Shown: positions 51,953 to 63,230 of the stretch, in pieces
Layout: each line of letters begins with the position of its first letter
How positions within the stretch are numbered: position 1 is the first letter of the stretch
Program-made: the position numbers and the translations under genes
Assembly (NCBI GenBank): GCA_018136815.1
Contig: CM030933.1
Location: 7,541,137-7,605,136, forward strand
DNA: 64,000 nt
Origin: Isochrysis galbana
Lineage: Eukaryota; Haptophyta; Isochrysidales; Isochrysidaceae
Direction of reading: 5' to 3'
Notes under the pieces: generated by a model
Databases searched by the model: none
What the model was told of the DNA's origin: nothing
What the model saw: the letters and a program-made list of their open reading frames with translations, nothing else

Positions 51953-54140
51953 TCAAACCACATTACGAGTAGGCACGGGCTCTTCAATTGGAGGAGCCGG
52001 CGAAGGTGGTGGTGGCGGCGGGGCCTTTGGCCTAGTGCTCATCTTCTTGAGGATGTCCCCGATGAGCCCGGCGAATACCAGAGACGTACCCCCCCACTGC
52101 ATCGACGAAAGAGAGTTGTCGGGATTTCGGAAGACGGAGAAGAGGGTAGAGAAGATCTTGCGTGTGGTGGTGACGGTGGTAAGGACAAGCGGATTGAACT
52201 GCGTGATCACGTAATAGATGAAATTCTGGCCAACGGCGGAGGCTAGGGAGTAGACGACGATAGCCTTGAGAACCTGCACGAAGAAGTAAGGGCACGGCTC
52301 AGTGCGACAATGCATCCCGGTGAGAAGAAGCTGCTTGCAGGGGAGACAGCAAGCCTCCCTGAAGAGGTCGCTTGGAGCGGGTTGCTACGAGCTTGATGTG
52401 ACGTGCGGACGGGCAACAATCCTCGCAAACGGTGGTGTACATCATCTGTTGCCCACCAAATGGAGGCGATGGCGCACCGGTGGGTGCTTAGAGCAGAATT
52501 TCAGGCCATTCATCAAGTGCCCGGTAACCAGCGCCAGCAGGATGGCCACCAGGCACCCAGAAAAGTTTGTCCAAAACATGGACTCGTGCATGCTAGGCTT
52601 CGCCCCCTTTACGAGCGGGTTGATCTCCTTCGTGGTTTGCTTGACCTTGTCCTACGCACTCGGTACGGGTGTGCCAGAAGTGAGAATCATAAATGTGAAG
52701 GCATGCCCGGGTTCTATCAGTGGCATGCCCTGGACACTCCATATCACAGGTCAGTGCGCTTGCCGGTATGCCACGTACCTGCAGCCCGCCAGTCACAGCA
52801 TCCATTAAAAGAGAGACAGCCAAGAGGACAAGGCCGAAGGGCTGATCAGGCTTGCCCTTCTTTTTTTTCTTGCCGCCGAAGTTGAAGATGGTGACACCCA
52901 GAGTGATTGCGGCGACCTGCACAAACAAGGTAATGATTGAGGGAAATTCGACTCATCTCAGCGCATCGACCCGTGGCAGAGGTCCTCATGCCGTCTAAAA
53001 AGTCGACTTGGCCTGGACGGGTCGGCACGCCCATGCCGTCGCCCTAGCCACTAGGACGGGCTGTCGTTTCGTCGGATGGCGAGTGCAACATGGACCTCGC
53101 GGATGCTCATCAAGAATCACCTGGAGGTACTCCGCGACGGAGTATTTCTTGCCGCCAAGGACGATGCCGCCCGCCATCACTGGGACCATCTTGCACGACT
53201 TACCCAGCACCTAGGAATACATCGGCAGCAGGTGGGGCTCAAGATGCGGCTGAAATATGCAAGTGCAGGCGTTGGCATTCGCGTAGGTGAGCGGCAACGC
53301 GCATCGCACCTGAGTGGGAAAGGACACATAGCGTAGCGCCTCGTTGGAGGCAGCCATGGCGAGCATTTGCGAGACGCCTGCGAAAAGCAAAGATGAGGAA
53401 TAAATTGGTAAGAAGGGGCACCGGGCAACAATACATGACTTAAATGATTGTGGAGCCGTGCAGTGGTGCAGCGTTGCGTTCATTGTCCTAACGACGCGCC
53501 CGTCGCTGAAGCAATGCAAGCACCCTCATCGTCATTGTTCACGCTCGGTCGGACCGCTGTGTGCATCTGCTTGGAGCTGCTCTTGGCAGGTCCAAATCCT
53601 GAGTCCCACCTGAACTGAAGATTTCCTTGTGCGGGATATTGTAGCCTGACGGGCCTAACGCCAGGTTGCCAAGGTAGGCGGTGAGGGCGTTGATGCCGCG
53701 CTCGACCACGAGGGCGAGGAAGGTGTATGCAAAATACTCGCCGTCATACGCCTTCTTGTACACATCCTCCTGCAGCGCGGAGCGGGCTGGCAAGAGTGTG
53801 AGAATGAGCACCTTGCCTTGCGAGGGATTGCGCGGGGGAGGAAGAGATGTTGGTAGGCGCAAGGATTGGCGTCAAGCTAGCATTCGCTTGCCTGCAGCAC
53901 CGCGAAGATCGAGAAGGAGAAAAAGATGCCAGCAGCTCCTATGAAGAGCTGCAGTTCCCTCGGCAGGGAGAGGCCGCTCCCGCCACGCAGCTCGGCGAGG
54001 GCGGGCTCTCTAGGCTGTGTGGGCGGCCGGAGGCGCGTGACTCGTGGGGCCACGCGTGTCACGCGCCGCTCGCATGTCTCGCCCATCCCGCCGCCCGTCA
54101 TCGCGAGGGCGAATAGGAGTGTGGCCGCCGTGCCTCGCAT
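51953..54140 (-). CDS. SLC35B1: SLC35B1-type ER nucleotide-sugar/ATP transporter, seven exons
   Basis: UAA-family antiporter of the ER/Golgi membrane (UDP-galactose transporter-related; the human relative exchanges ATP/ADP). Minus exons: 54140-53892, 53769-53610, 53377-53310, 53210-53121, 52916-52779, 52651-52529, 52330-51953; 401 residues, all in phase. Intron 1 has a GC donor (CTGCAG|GCAAGC); the others are GT-AG. Hallmarks: AVLQEDVYKKAY, ASNEALRYVSFPTQVLGKSC with KMVPVM, DAVTGGLQDK, SAVGQNFIYYVITQFNPLVL, TTTRKIFSTLFSV and MQWGGTSLVFAGL. The N-terminus has an extra 55-residue signal-like extension; the C-terminus is Pro-rich, without a KKXX retrieval signal. Exon 6's end was chosen so that the TG...GQ spacing matches the family; exon 7 may start 3 bases earlier (52333). 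Confidence 0.88.
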
Positions 54141-54202
54141 CGCTCCTCGGCTCGCCGCCCCGCCACACGCGACGGACCTCGCACTCTTCTCGTTCCTCTC
54201 TC

Positions 54203-54390
<188 letters not shown>

Positions 54391-54938
54391 CCCCGGTGCT
54401 GCTCCAAGGTGTTTGGTGTTTTAATCCTCCTCCGTCTGAAACCCTCTCTTTCACCAACTTCTCTCCATCTCTCCTGCCTCCCTCCTCCTCCCTATTATTC
54501 CAATTTCCCTCTCACCTCCTCCCCCCCCTTCATCTACCACCCTTCCTTTTTTCCTTAACCTCTCCCCCTATATCCCCTCCCTTTCTCTCCGTGAGCCCCA
54601 GAGAGACACGTGAGGAGAGAGGATGGCTCGGGGCCGCACTCATCAAGTGACGAGACCGGCGCAAAAAGAAAATGCCGCCGTTCCCAAAACAAAACACTGC
54701 ATCTCGACTGGTGGGAAGACAGGTCGGTCGGTCGGTCGCTCTGGCTCTGGCTCCACTGGCCACTGGCTCGGAGGAAAGGTGAGCATACGGGATAGGGCCT
54801 GCTTGCCTGCTTTTTCGCGTGCGATCTAGCGAGGCGCGGAGCAGTGCGAACGCGCGGGCGGTGAGCACAGGATCAAGAAAGAATCAAGAACATAGGGAGG
54901 GCGGTCAAACACTGATTTATGATTTATAACTAATCCAA

Positions 54939-55127
54939 CTAAGTTTATACTTAGTTCGCCCATGGGGGGGCACAAGCCCCCCCTCTCTCCACTCCTCCCC
55001 TGCCATGGGGGAGGAACCACTCACTCTCCTGGCACGCCTGATGGCGTGCCAGGAGCACACAGCCCTACTGACTCACTCCTCTCCCCACAGGACCGCCTGA
55101 CTCGCCCGCCCTGGCCTGTCATGGCCC
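54939..55127 (+). mobile_element. Repeat B, copy 2, cut by a hAT-like terminus
   Basis: The same hairpin (54939-54954) and downstream sequence as at 32,655. The match stops at 55,128, where CCTAGATGTGAAAGACAGAA, resembling the terminus of the 41,424 element with its AAACAG motifs, takes over up to about 55,290. The other terminus was not found. Confidence 0.55.
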
Positions 55128-55292
55128 TAGATGTGAAAGACAGAAACAGCGTTTTTTTTCGGCGGCCAAAAATAGTGTTTTTCACCGTCTTTCAAACACC
55201 CTCCGTTTTTGCCACCGTTTTTCGACGGTCGCGCGCGAGCGCGCGAGCGCTCGGAGGTGCGAGCGAGCGAGCGAGCGCGCTCGGGGTTATAG

Positions 55293-58200
55293 AGTTTAAA
55301 AAAAACTTCTTAATATTCACGCCGCGCGCGCGACTCCGCAACCTTTCCCTGACAGCCGCGCCCGCGTCCCTTACCTCTCCCTCTCACCCGCCTTGCGGCT
55401 CGTCCCCTCGTGCTCTACTTAGGGGCTCAGTGTTCGGGGTTTCCGGTGGCAGGCGGCGTGTACCGATCTCCGATGGTCGATTTCTCGACCTTCTCTCGCT
55501 CCATCGGACGGTCGGTTTCCCTTGTGTTTCTTGTGGGTGTTGTCACGTGAAGAGTGGGTGTGGATTTGTGTTGCGTATCGAGCATCGAGCCTGCGACGTG
55601 GGGTCGTGGGGGGTGCGGGGTGCGGTGTTTGTTAGGGGGTTAAGCAAGTCTTTCCGCTATGTCGAGTGCCTGTGCCACCAGGATCAGGTTTGAGTTCATT
55701 GTGAGGGCTCCTTTGGCGTCCACTTTGAAGATCGGGGCGCTGAGTTCCCGTGCGTCTTTGGTCTTTGGCCTTCTGCCTCGGGAGGCTTGTTGCGTACGCG
55801 CTAGCGAGGTTTTGTTGGGGGATTCGAGGCCGTGCACGAGGATTGTGAATCTGGCCAAAGTACGTTCGATGACGGGGATGTGGTGAAAAGTGTAGTTGTC
55901 ATATTCGACCTTATAGAAGTCCGTTATTATAAATCTCCATGCTATCAGGTATAGGGTTTTGAGGCTATCGGGCGTCGGTGTGCTCGGGTATGCAAACAGC
56001 TTATCCTTTATTTCTTGCGTCGCCGTTCTTTTGTGTTCCGGGGTGAATCCTGCTATTGCTTCTATCGTCTTGAAGACCTGTTTTGTGGCGGGGCATCTGG
56101 CCAAGTGGGTCGAGCTCTCTTGATGTTTTCCGCATAGTCTGCATTTCTTCGTGGTCGCCATGTCGAAGCGGTTTCGCGTTCCTAGTCTCCTGTGGGTGAT
56201 GTGCTTGAAGTGTGGATGTTTGTCTGTGTGTTTTAGTAGAGGCAGAGTGTATATATAGGCTGGCCACGTGCTTCCATTCCTCTTGGGTTAGGCCGAGTTT
56301 CCGTGCCCATGCCTCACGTGCCGGTTGGGGCGTGTTGCCTTGAGTTTTCTCCTCCAATTCTCGTGTTATGTCCGAGACTGTGATGCAGTCGAGTTGTGTT
56401 CCGTTGCCGATCATGTATTCATCCGCTAACGGGTATTCCATGTATTTCGGGCCTTTTAGTCCGTTCTCCCATTTTGCGGGGGGATGGTATTGTCTAATTT
56501 CCTCTGGTGTCGCGACTTCCGCCAGGTCAGCTGGCTCGCCTAGGTAGTTTGTGCCGGTGTGAATCCATATGTTGTTCAGCTTGGTGATGTATGTTTCGTC
56601 GTCGGATACCCTGACCTCCTGTGGGTTCTTGTCGTTAGCCTCCACGCTACGCGTATTATCGTCGCTTGGCCCTGCCGGGCTGGCCACGGTCTCTGGGTTC
56701 GGCTCCGCTTTGTCGAGGAGGCTCGAGGCGTGCTGTACTATCGTCGTCCATGAGTCCAGGAAGGCTTCTTTGTTTATTTTGCTACCCGCGTGTTCGAATA
56801 CTTCCGGGAGTTGGTCGAGGTATTGTGCGCAGTCTTCCCTCGTGTATGGTGTGTCGGGTTCGTTGTCTTTGTATACATTATGTACTACGTGCGTGCGTAG
56901 GGATTGCCACAGGCTTATCCATGCGGCGCGCATACGTGGCGGTTGCTCGTGCGGGTTGGACCACAACGGTTGCGAGAGTGCCCCTTCTTTCGACAGGTGC
57001 GATCGTTTAATGTCGAGTGTCCTGAAGGTGTCTAGCGCTTCTTTCCAGAACGTGGGAAGCGCCGGGTTACCTCTAAGGCTGTGCGTGAGGGTGGTGGGAG
57101 GTATTGTGGAAAGGACCGCTCCCCGGCCCAGCCCGGTGCGGCAGAACCACGCGTCTAGTGCGTGTTTCCAGGATGCTTTCCTCGCGTTGAGGTAGTTCAG
57201 TATCCATTTGGCCTGTAGGGCCTTCACGTGTGTCGTCCAGTTTAGAAGGCCTGTCCCCATCGTGCGTGTTGCGCTGTTTGTGTTGTTTATTGGGTAGTGC
57301 GGGTGCTTAACCCATTTATATTTTTTTCCTGTGTAGGGGCTTTCCCAAAGTATCTTGTCTGCCGCTTTTTGTATCCTAGTGTGGAACCATTTGGGGGGTG
57401 CTAAGGTCTGCATCCAGTAGCGTGGTGTGCCATATATTATGAAGTTCACTATATTAGTCCGGCCGAAGATCGACATGTGTCGCGCGGTCGGCGCCAATTG
57501 TGTCGCTTTGTTGTCTACCTTGTCTGCTAGCTTTTTCCAAAAGGGCTTAAGCGCCTCCGGGGCTCCTAGTGGTACGCCCAGTATCACGAGGTACTGGTCG
57601 TTATCTATCCAGTTGTACTTGCGCATATCCCATGGTAGTTTGGCCTTTATTTGCGACCCCATTCGCATTCCTTGGAATTTGGACACATTGGTTTTGCCCC
57701 CTGTAGCTTGTTCGTGGGCTTTTACCCATTGGAGTGCTCTTCTCAGGCTCGCGTAGTCTCTGGTTATCAGAGCTGTGTCGTCTGCGAACTGATTGATCTT
57801 GAGGTTTAGGGGTAGGCATCTTTATCCATTGAAAATGCCCCATTTATCCGTGAGAAATATCCAAGAAATATCCATCCGCCCCCCCCAAATATCCAAGCAA
57901 ATATCCAATGTCCGCGTCACGCGCCGCTGCCGTTGTGCTTATTGCGGTTATACCGCAGCATCACTGACGCTTCCACTTGATCAGCTAAGGTACTAGCCCG
58001 ATCAGCACCAAACAAACATTGCAACAATGAAAACACACGTTCTGAAGAAGCTGGGTTTGGGGCTCAGACAAAGAAAGAGCCACCCTTGCAGCTAAGCAGC
58101 TAAGGCCCAAGTTGGGAACTTGGTGTGGTAAGATGCCCACCACCCAAGCACCTGCTTGGTGAATTCCTTCACATCTGCATGGTCAATGTCAGTGCCCCCC

Positions 58201-59036
58201 GCCCCCCCCAAAAGGCTAAAATTATCTCCCCCCCACCCCCCCCACCCCCCCAAATATCCAAGAAGTATCCGAGATATATCCATTTGGGACCCCCCCTCAG
58301 AGATATCCAAGACAAATATCCGGATAAAGATGCCTACCCCTATTGAGGTTGTATCCATTCAAGTCGACACCCTCGATATCGGGGTCGCTGTTTATGGCTC
58401 GCGTCAGCGCTTCGGTGGTGAGTAAAAAGGTGAGCGGCGACAAGGGGCAGCCCTGAGGCATTCCTCTGCCAACCGTAAAAGGGTAGCTTCGGCCTCCGTT
58501 GATCTTTATCGTCCGTATAGGTTGCTCGCTGCGTCGCTGGTGAGAGCCTTCGCTAAGTGCTGGAAGTCTGGGCCAAAGTTTAAGAGGCGTAGAGCGAGGT
58601 GGTAGAACTCCCAGCTGACCCTATCGAATGCTTTTTCCCAGTCCAATGCTAGGAGGAGGCCAGGCTCTCCTGTTTCATCGAGGTACGCCCTCGTTAGTTG
58701 GAGTAAGTGTGTAGACTCGCTTATCAGCCTTCTGGGTACGAATCCTAGTTGGTTATTCGATATGATGTTGCCTACTACTTTGCTAAGTCTGTTGGTGAGT
58801 ATTTTCGCTAGGATTTTATAGTCACTTTGTAGAAGTGTGATGGGCCTGTAGTTTCTCGGGTCTCGTGCGTCCTCTTTCTTGTATAATAATATTATGTCCC
58901 CCATCCTCATGGTGAAGGGGAGGAGGCCCGTGTCCATGGATTGGTTGTATAGTTCAGTTAGCATCGGGGCCACTACACCCTCGTGCGCTTTGTATACTTC
59001 CGCCGGGATGCCGTCCGGACCCGGTGTGGGTGTGTG
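55293..59036 (-). mobile_element. L1-like LINE with decayed reverse transcriptase
   Basis: Minus-strand ORF2 from about 59,036 (truncated) to 55,640. RT blocks in order: TPGPDGIPAEVYKAHEG, RDPRNYRPITLLQSDYKILA, NNQLGFVPRRLISESTHLLQ, LLALDWEKAFDRVSWEFYHL, GRGMPQGCPLSPL and, after a nested element, INQFADDTALITRDYASL. A long C-terminal region, the zinc knuckle CRLCGKHQESSTHLARC and the end NLILVAQALDIAERLA follow. Frameshifts near 58,506 and 56,160 show it is dead. The 3' region ends AATATTAAGAAG plus oligo-T at 55,293. No endonuclease domain remains and no 17-bp duplication was found. Confidence 0.85.
57809..58340. mobile_element. 532-bp inverted-repeat element nested in the LINE
   Basis: Terminal repeats GGGGTAGGCATCTTTATCC (57809-57827) and its complement (58322-58340), flanked by TA (57807-57808, 58341-58342), which suggests a Tc1/mariner-type MITE. 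Inside each end AAATATCCAAG motifs recur many times, like transposase-binding subterminal repeats. It splits the RT gene just before the FADD box. Related motifs are near 3,180 and 28,730. Confidence 0.75.
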
Positions 59037-59384
59037 TTGTATTCCTGCCTATCTCCTATCTGAAGGCTGTAGGCATGAATATTCGTGTAAGGTACAGGTA
59101 CGCGCTCACAATTACAATTGAACAGTTCCCCGTGTTGCCACTGACGCACAAGGCACACAGATTCGGATTCCCCATGGTCTCAAGTCCAGGTTTGCAGATT
59201 TTGGTCTCGAAATTTGCGATTCGAATTTTGTTTTGCTGTTACTATAATTGTCGGCTCGTTTAAGGTAATAAAACGGCATGACTTCGACTTCTCCCCCCCC
59301 CTCCGCGCGCCGAGACGGCGGCTCTCTTCCGCGTCCGCGCGTTGAGGCGCCGTCTTCTCTTCCCTCAACCCCCCGCGCGAAAGT

Positions 59385-59575
59385 CCCCCAGCGCGTCCCG
59401 CAGCGTTCCCCAGCGTCCCTCAGCGTCTCCCAGTGTCTCTCAGCGCCCCCCCCTGTCCGTCAGCGATGTCCCGCAGCGCGTCTTACAGCGTCCTTCAGTG
59501 TCCTTCTGCGTCCTTCGGCGTCCTTCAGCGCTGTCCCGCAGCGCTTCCTTCAGCGTCCTTCGGCGCTGCCTCGCG
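59385..59575. repeat. Short CAGCGTCCYT-type minisatellite
   Basis: Degenerate tandem 8-12-base units around CAGCGTCCTT and CAGCGCTGTC. It yields open frames in all plus-strand phases, none supported. The flanks 59,100-60,400 hold no recognised gene. Confidence 0.8.
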
Positions 59576-60401
59576 AGACTCGAGGCAGGACTCGCGAGGG
59601 CACTGGATTTTACTCTGTAGTCCGAGCCGGAGTCCGAATTGTGTTTTGACTCCCGAGCCCTCGTTCTCTCGCTCTCTCTCTCTCTCTCCTCTTTTTCTGG
59701 TGGGCACTCCTGAATCTGCTCACCAGAGGGGGTTCGTTTAACGTATGTTTCCGGCCTGTTACCGTGAATGTTTGAGTGCAGAGTGTTGGTTTGTGTGGTT
59801 TTATCCACTGTATCGCCTGTTGGTGACCTGCAGCCCCCTGAGTACCCCCAAGCCCCGAGTCTTCCGAGTCATCCTTTTGAGTCTACAAGTCCCTACGAGT
59901 CCCAATCAAGCGGTATCTGCTCGCCGCGCCCTTCCCTACGTCCTCCGTCCCTTCGATTCGCGTTCCGTGCCACTTCCCCGTCAATTTCACATGCCCGTCA
60001 TTTGCCCTCCCCGTTCTCCCGATGAGCCCGTTCCGGGCTCCCCGGATGAGCCGTGCGCCGCGCTAGCCGCCGGTGCGCCTCCGGAGCTCGTTTCCAAAGA
60101 GGGAACGAGCTTCGCTCCGACATAAACTTAGTTCCCCTAGGATTATGGTAGGGCATTGGCAAGAATGTCATGAATTTTAGCATACACTTTAGCATCAGCA
60201 TGGAGCATGGGACCTAGCCTTTAAGTTTTTATCAATCTACTGTGATAATGACATTACAATCATAATTGACGAGAGATAAGAGACAAGAGGGATCAGACAT
60301 GTAGTTATGAGGCTTAAATCTATGTTTGGTGGTCCCGGTTGTTGTCTAAAATACAGCTATAGGTATAGCGCTGTGGACCTCTCTCGTGGTGGGCGCCGTA
60401 G

Positions 60402-61379
60402 TTATTTAGACATTCCTTTGTATTCTTTTATTTCTTCTGCCACTACCACTGCCATGCTGACAGGCGCCGCCTGCGCTTGAATGTCGACCACCGGCGTGTG
60501 GACAACGGCGCCGGGCAGTGTAGCGGTGGCAGCGGCGACCCTGGTTTGCCGCCGTGCCTTCACGCAGTAGAAAGCGACTCCTCCACCAATTAAAGCAATG
60601 ACAGCAAGTGTGCCGACCACACTTCCGGCAATCACGCCGATTGTAGTAGAGCAGTCGTTGCCATCATAATTGCAATTGTAGTTGTTGCACGCGCTGTCAC
60701 AGGAATTGTCATTGATCCAGTTTTGTGGACAGGATGGAGCACAAAGCAGTGGCGGAGGAGGTGATGGCGATGGTGGCGGAGAGCGGTCGTTGGAACAGTC
60801 GTTGCCATCGAAATTACAAGAGTAGGTGTTGCACGCGCTGTCACACTGATTGTTATTGATCCAGTTTGGTGGACAGGATGGAGCACAGAGCAGTGGAGGT
60901 GATGGCGATGGTGGCGGAGGAGGAGGCGGTGAAGGTGATGTCCCATAGAACGCACCAACTGTCTGGTACTCGATCGTCAGCTTTGTCTGACAAGTGTACC
61001 ACCAGTTGTTGCAGTCCAAGATGAGGCAGTTGCGTCCCGGTCCGGACGGGCCGAAACTCGACGGTCGTGAAAAGGTCTCCCAACTCCATCGATACTGGAA
61101 TGCACTATCGCCAGGATTGAGATCACAATTTTCCTCTTCTGCAAAGTAGGCCACCACCGTATGGCCGAATGTCTGCAATGAAAAGGTAATCATATACGCA
61201 GCATTGGTGGTGCACGTGCTCCGCGAAAAATCACTGTATTCGTGCACTAGGTCAATGAAGTTACAATCGCCATCATTGTTCTCGGCGTAGTTTCGATTCG
61301 TTGCATTGGTGACCAGAGCAGGCGATGCTGCACGAGTCACATCGGCAAGGAATGAAATGAACAGCATCATGCGGAACAT
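60402..61379 (-). CDS. Single-pass membrane protein with two LNR (Notch-type) repeats
   Basis: 325 residues from the Met at 61379 (MFRMMLFISFLADVTRA, a signal peptide); the frame stays open 39 codons further. The ectodomain has Cys-rich sequence, then Pro/Ser linkers (SPPPPPPPSPSPP) like those of algal extracellular glycoproteins. Two LNR repeats follow, about residues 163-195 and 211-245 (CPPNWINNNQCDSACNTYSC with NFDGNDC, and CPQNWINDNSCDSACNNYNC with NYDGNDC); these bind Ca2+ in Notch. A transmembrane segment follows (IGVIAGSVVGTLAVIALIGG) with a short cytoplasmic tail beginning VKARRQTR. No Notch EGF or ankyrin parts are present. Cell-surface adhesion or sensing is possible; function unknown. 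Confidence 0.75.
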   Translation of the reverse strand: MFRMMLFISFLADVTRAASPALVTNATNRNYAENNDGDCNFIDLVHEYSDFSRSTCTTNAAYMITFSLQTFGHTVVAYFAEEENCDLNPGDSAFQYRWSWETFSRPSSFGPSGPGRNCLILDCNNWWYTCQTKLTIEYQTVGAFYGTSPSPPPPPPPSPSPPLLCAPSCPPNWINNNQCDSACNTYSCNFDGNDCSNDRSPPPSPSPPPPLLCAPSCPQNWINDNSCDSACNNYNCNYDGNDCSTTIGVIAGSVVGTLAVIALIGGGVAFYCVKARRQTRVAAATATLPGAVVHTPVVDIQAQAAPVSMAVVVAEEIKEYKGMSK

Positions 61380-61564
61380 TAGGGCACCTGTGCGGCGGCC
61401 GAGCAAGAGGAAACCGGTGTGCAAAGGGGAAAGGGGGCAATCGCGACCGTGGAAGGCACAGCTGTTCAGGCAACGCGTCGAGGCATTACCTCTCATGGGT
61501 GAGGCTGCAGTTGAGGCGATGTTCTCGTGTTCGATCAGGTTCTCGATCAGTTATGATTCCCCAT

Positions 61565-61791
61565 CCCCTGTCACACCCTGGTCCCGCCCGGGAACCCTTT
61601 GAATTATCACAAGCCGTATTTTTGTTGTAGATACCGCAGTTCTACTCTGCGTCTGGCAACGTCGGCCTTGTCTGGAGTCAGTCACTGTATCGCCGTCACG
61701 AGCGGTAGTCGCATCTAGAACTGAGGTATCTACAACAAAACACGGCTTATGATCATTCAAAGGGTTCCCTTGTGTCCTGGGTGTGACAGGG
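61565..61791. mobile_element. 227-bp inverted-repeat (MITE-like) element
   Basis: The ends CCCTGTCACACCC(T/A)GG, then GGGAACCCTTTGAAT(T/G)ATCA(C/T)AAGCCGT and TTTGTTGTAGATACC, are inverted copies of each other over about 75 bases each. The middle is about 75 bases. No target duplication is obvious and there is no coding. It lies upstream of the LNR gene start. Confidence 0.75.
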
Positions 61792-62849
61792 AATGTAGCC
61801 TCACCCTTTGACTCAATCAAGTGCAGGTCTGCAGAATTTCGTTTCGGAATTTGAAATTCGGTCTGTTCCTCCAATTGTTGGATCCTCTGTTCTCTGTCGG
61901 TCGACGCGTCCCATTTCCCCCCCTCGTGCGCTGAAGGCGTTCCACGGGGGAATCGACGCGAAAACGGGGGGGACACTCACGCCGACCTCGCCGTGCGATG
62001 TGCGGAGGGACAAGACGGCGAGGGAAGGAGGCGTGGACGATGCGAATGGAAGGAGGCGTGGACGCTGCGAATCCGCGGCGATGGTGGATGCAGCACGGGG
62101 GCGGCGGCAGAGAGAGCGGAGGTCTGGCTGATTGCGAAGCTGGAGCAGGGCGCCCAGGTGGCAGGGCTGCCGGCAATGGCAGACGGCGGCGATGTGGGCG
62201 GCCACGAAATGAGAAACCGCGAGGGACGCGGTAAGGTTGACAGACGGCGCGACGAGGGGGCCGAGGGCGAGGTGGACAGGGTGGATGGCGGGGACAAGGG
62301 CATTGGCCGAGGAGGTGACAGTCATGGCTGTGGAGGTGAGGATGATGTGGGTGGCGACGATGATGACGGGGAAAGGCAGAGGAGGTGAGGGAATGGAGGC
62401 TCCCCTCTTTTCATCATTCTAACCTGTCGGCAAGCTGCTCGCCCCCCCCTCATGAAGGCTTGGAGGTAGATTGTGTGAGAGTGAAGCCTGGATTCTCTCG
62501 GCACTGTGCGCATGTTTCCCAGCTCCTTCTTAGCTGCACACGCTTTGCTGTGTTGCGTGTGCCACTATCATTCAGAGTTGTGTGCACTGGGTGATGCTCA
62601 TAGATAAATTGAGCTCCCTCCATTGAGAATTCGACAATGTTTGGCCTGGCGTCCTCATTAGCACTTGTTGCCAGTTGCCAGCAGAATATTTTTTGTGCAT
62701 ATTATTGGACATTGACCATTGAAAATTGACGATTGAATCTTAATCTTGCCGGCCTAGCTGTGACTTGTGGCGAGTGCAATCTCCCTCGTGCGGAAACAGC
62801 CTCGACAATCCTCTCTCGTGTACAAACAGAAGGGCCCACGGGCTGCGGC

Positions 62850-62888
62850 CCTCTCTCCACTCCTCCCCTGCCATGGGGGAGGAACCAC
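62850..62888 (+). repeat. Repeat B fragment
   Basis: TCTCTCCACTCCTCCCCTGC and the following CATGGGGGAGGAACCAC match 55,000-55,020 and 32,700-32,730. From 61,800 to 64,000 no other gene is supported; a 30-base block with TATCTAGTTAGATAG is duplicated at about 62,955-63,010. Confidence 0.6.
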
Positions 62889-63104
62889 CTATGCTCTTTA
62901 AGGCCCGTAACCACTTGGATTTGGGACTAACCGGATATTGTGGGTAGTTCACCGACCCCTATCTAGTTAGATAGAGATAGTGACCGACCCCTATCTAGTT
63001 AGATAGTGATAGTTGCAAATGGCCCCCTGGGTAGCTGGGTATCCTGGGCATCCCGATGCCCATATATATATACTACTTTTAACTATCAACTATTAACTAC
63101 TATA

Positions 63105-63230
63105 TAGTGCACTACCTCCGTTCCAAAACTGAGATGCCTCGCTCGCTTTGGGTTGAATGGAAGGGCCACAAACTTCAACTAGGGGCTCCATCAAAGGCAT
63201 GGTGTTGGGGAGGGTACATTGGGGCTTAAC
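63105..63230 (+). mobile_element. Stowaway-like MITE fragment, copy 2
   Basis: CACTACCTCCGTTCCAAAAC followed by TGAGATG, and later GAGGGTACATTGGGGCTTAA, match both ends of the minus-strand copy at 6,610-6,762. The middle is diverged. The boundaries are approximate. Confidence 0.4.

Noticed and set aside
55293-59121. A 17-bp target duplication for the decayed LINE
   Set aside because: The 17 bases next to the 3' end (around GGGGTTATAGAGTTT) were not found near the 5' break, so the copy is probably rearranged.
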